From Candidatus Mesolinea sp. UBA5823 (GTDB taxonomy: Bacteria > Chloroflexota > Anaerolineae > Anaerolineales > Anaerolineaceae), in contig DICP01000035.1 of the NCBI GenBank assembly GCA_002417685.1, positions 8,521-15,742 of the forward strand: 7,222 nt of DNA. The letters run 5' to 3'. Of the stretch, positions 5,415-7,222 are shown piece by piece; position 1 is the first letter of the stretch; each line of letters opens with the position of its first letter. Under the pieces are notes generated by a model, which was not told where the DNA came from, searched no databases, and worked only from the letters and a program-made list of their open reading frames with translations. A program made the position numbers and the translations under genes.

Positions 5415-7222
5415 TTACTTTAATATTAGTGGGAGGTAAATTCTGAATACTGGCAACGGATGGACTGTAATTTCTACCGTGGCTTCATTCGAATCTAACT
5501 CACCATCATTCGCAATATATGTGAAGGAATCTGTACCAAACCAACCTGCTTCTGGTGTGTAAGTGCAGAGTGGTCCTTCGCACTCTATGGTACCATGCTC
5601 AGGCTCAATCATAATCTCGAACGTCAACGGATCACCATCGGGGTCGGTTGCGATTAACTCAATCTCCACAGGCTGGTTCTCCATAGTGTCTACGGACAAG
5701 TCCTCAGCAACTGGCGCTTTATTCACTGCATTCACCGTTACGGTAATGGTCTCGCAGTCACTTAGTGCACCATCACTCACGCACACATCAAATGTGTACT
5801 CGCCAGGTCCTTGCTCATCGCTCGGCGTCCAGCTAAAGGCACCCGCTGCTGTAATCTCAGCACCTTCCGGTACTTCGCCTGCTAAGCTGAACACTAAGGT
5901 CTGAACAGGAATGTCTGCATCGGTCGCTGTGGCAACAAACTCGAGTGTATCAAGTTCATCAATTTCTTGGTCACCAATCTCAGCTAACACCGGCGCAACA
6001 TTCACTTCACTCACCGTTACGGTAATGGTCTCGCAGTCACTCAAAATACTGTCACTCACGCACACATCAAACGTGTACTCGCCAGGACCTTGTGTTTCGC
6101 TCGGCGTCCAGCTAAAGGCACCACTCAGTGCATTAATAACTGCACCTTCCGGAGCATCCACCAAGCTAAAGGTCAAGATTTGTCCTTCATCAGGATCGCT
6201 GGCAGACGCTGTAAAGTTAAGCGCTTCCAATTCATTCGCAGTCTTATCACCAATTGTTTCTAATACAGGAGGATTATTACCCTCAACGGTTACAGTAATG
6301 ATCTCGAAATCATACAAAAGACCATCATTCACTAACACCGTGAAGGTGTATTCACCCGTTTCAGATGGAGTCCAGCTAAATACGCCACTCGAAGGATCGA
6401 TCACAGCACCTTCGGGAGCACCATCCAAACTATAAGTTAATGGTTGCACTGGAATATCTGCATCTGTTGCATGAGCGGTAAAGGTTAATTCAAATTCTGG
6501 ATAGCCAATCTTATTACCAATCGGGTCTAATACTGGCGCTACATTCACTTCATTGACAGTGACGGTAATGAATTGATAATCGTATTCAATGCCATCACTC
6601 ACAAGCACGCTGAATGTGTAAATGCCAGGCCCTTGCGCTTCAGTCGGCGTCCAGCTAAATTCACCAGTCTCGGGATCAATCACAGCACCTTCGGGAGCAC
6701 CGTCTAAGCTGAACACCAATTCCTGCTCAGGATCGTCGCCATCGCTGGCGGTAGCAGTGAATTCGAGCGTTTCATGCTCATCGACCGTTTGATCCTCAAT
6801 TTCACCCAACACAGGTGGAACGTTGACTTCGTTCACCGTTACAGTAATGGTTTCGCAGTCGTCTAATTCACCATCACTCACGCACACATCAAATGTATAG
6901 ATGCCATCTTCCGCTTCAGTCGGCGTCCAGCTAAATTCACCCGTAGCAGGGTCAATGCTTGCGCCTTCAGGAGCACCCACAAGGCTAAAGGTTAAGGTTT
7001 GCTCAGGAACGTCGCTATCGCTGGCGGTAGCTGTAAAGCTAATTTCTACTTCCTCATCCACCGTCTGGGGCCCAATCGGATCTAACACTGGTTCAGAATT
7101 CGTCTCATTGACGTATACGGTAATGATCTCGTAGTCAGATAACTCGCCATCACTCACGACCACCCGGAAGGTAAAGGCAGATCCGCCTTGCAACTCATTG
7201 GGCGTCCAGCTAAATTCACCCG
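5415..7222 (-). CDS. Secreted or surface protein with tandem cadherin-like / putative-Ig repeats, partial (5' end beyond window)
   Basis: At least 601 residues, open at the right edge; the TTG near 7193 is not a real start, because the frame and the repeat pattern continue to 7220. Each repeat of 89-93 residues reads roughly: P-P-V-L, a strand, F-T-A-T-A-S-D-x-D with an acidic, potentially calcium-binding D-x-D, L-x-F-S-L, P-E-G-A-x-I-D-P-x-T-G-E-F-S-W-T-P-T, Y-T-F-D-V-x-V-S-D-G, and I-T-V-T-V-N-E-V-N. The P-E-G/I-D-P/T-G/W-T-P core is the hallmark of the He_PIG and cadherin/dystroglycan-like beta-sandwich families. The last domain (5418-5720) differs (G-W-F-G-T-D-S-F-T-Y) and looks like a bacterial cadherin/Ig-like terminal domain. 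The chain ends I-Y-L-P-L-I-L-K, with no LPXTG and no membrane helix. Likely an adhesin, matrix or enzyme-associated scaffold outside the cell; any catalytic domain would lie beyond the window. No functional link to the adjacent sugar operon is shown. Confidence 0.9.
   Translation of the reverse strand, partial: GEFSWTPNELQGGSAFTFRVVVSDGELSDYEIITVYVNETNSEPVLDPIGPQTVDEEVEISFTATASDSDVPEQTLTFSLVGAPEGASIDPATGEFSWTPTEAEDGIYTFDVCVSDGELDDCETITVTVNEVNVPPVLGEIEDQTVDEHETLEFTATASDGDDPEQELVFSLDGAPEGAVIDPETGEFSWTPTEAQGPGIYTFSVLVSDGIEYDYQFITVTVNEVNVAPVLDPIGNKIGYPEFELTFTAHATDADIPVQPLTYSLDGAPEGAVIDPSSGVFSWTPSETGEYTFTVLVNDGLLYDFEIITVTVEGNNPPVLETIGDKTANELEALNFTASASDPDEGQILTFSLVDAPEGAVINALSGAFSWTPSETQGPGEYTFDVCVSDSILSDCETITVTVSEVNVAPVLAEIGDQEIDELDTLEFVATATDADIPVQTLVFSLAGEVPEGAEITAAGAFSWTPSDEQGPGEYTFDVCVSDGALSDCETITVTVNAVNKAPVAEDLSVDTMENQPVEIELIATDPDGDPLTFEIMIEPEHGTIECEGPLCTYTPEAGWFGTDSFTYIANDGELDSNEATVEITVHPLPVFRIYLPLILK
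5418..5441 (-). other. C-terminal tail I-Y-L-P-L-I-L-K, possible sorting signal
   Basis: The last eight codons of the repeat protein, after a short H-P-L-P-V-F-R spacer that follows the final beta-sandwich. Similar endings (aromatic-L-P-L-hydrophobic-hydrophobic-basic) are, from memory, frequent on exported Chloroflexota proteins. I know of no established function; a role in export or surface attachment is inference. Confidence 0.45.
5721..7222 (-). repeat. Tandem protein-coding repeat array, about 270-280 bp per unit
   Basis: Units read from the gene's 5' side: partial 7222-7098, then 7097-6822 (92 residues), 6821-6543 (93), 6542-6276 (89), 6275-6000 (92) and 5999-5721 (93). Units are in frame and joined by V-N-E-V-N-type linkers. 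Nucleotide identity is high in places: 5732-5843 against 6011-6122 shows 13 mismatches in 112 bases by hand count, while flanking parts diverge more. This pattern points to internal duplication with patchy later exchange. Confidence 0.9.

Noticed and set aside
5563..7134. Long plus-strand open frames (up to 174 codons) opposite the repeat protein.
   Set aside because: They are antisense shadows of a repetitive gene: Ser/Thr/Val-rich, without ribosome sites, and their repetition mirrors the minus-strand repeats.
7191..7193. TTG as the start codon of the repeat protein.
   Set aside because: The same frame continues upstream with G-E-F-S-W-T-P, the conserved core of another repeat, to the window edge. 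The gene is truncated by the window.
5721..7222. CRISPR array or mobile repeat cluster.
   Set aside because: The periodic repeats are about 276 bp, in frame and protein-coding, with no short palindromic repeats and no unique spacers.

Overview
The window looks like part of a chromosome from a Chloroflexota bacterium, probably class Anaerolineae. This is an inference from three protein traits. The binding lipoprotein has a long Thr/Glu/Pro/Ala linker after its lipobox cysteine. The secreted repeat protein ends in a short I-Y-L-P-L-I-L-K tail of a kind I associate with exported proteins of this phylum. The carbohydrate regulator and transporter set also fits that lifestyle. No rRNA, tRNA, insertion sequence, CRISPR array or phage gene is visible. 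All five genes are on the minus strand, so they are best read from right to left.

Right part (5415-7222): the 3' end of a large surface or secreted protein. It consists of tandem cadherin-like / putative-Ig repeats of about 90 residues: one partial, five complete, then one divergent terminal domain. It runs off the right edge and is closed by a strong intrinsic terminator (5359-5398), so it belongs to a different transcription unit from the genes to its left.

Middle (4943-5357): a control region. A near-perfect sigma-70 promoter (TTGACA, 16 bp, TATAAT; 5188-5215, minus) is followed by the 14-bp palindrome TGGGAACGCTCCCA (5163-5176) just past the expected transcription start. A leader of about 240 nt then contains a half-site copy and a 10-bp hairpin. 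The palindrome differs at one base from the published CelR/CebR operator of actinobacterial cellulose and cellobiose systems.

Left part (1-4942): a LacI-family repressor (3917-4942), a family-5 extracellular solute-binding lipoprotein (1858-3783), an OppB/DppB-type permease (783-1787) and the start of an OppC/DppC-type permease (1-770, cut by the left edge). No convincing terminator or internal promoter separates them, so one autoregulated operon is the simplest reading. A perfect 16-bp hairpin lies between the binding-protein and permease genes and probably sets a high binding-protein to permease ratio. ATPase subunits are expected beyond the left edge.

Working model: an importer of the peptide/nickel (Opp/Dpp) structural class that carries oligosaccharides, as known for Thermotoga relatives, repressed by a CelR/CebR-like LacI protein and induced by a sugar, possibly a cello-oligosaccharide. 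The ligand is inferred from operator similarity and family resemblance and is not proved by the sequence.
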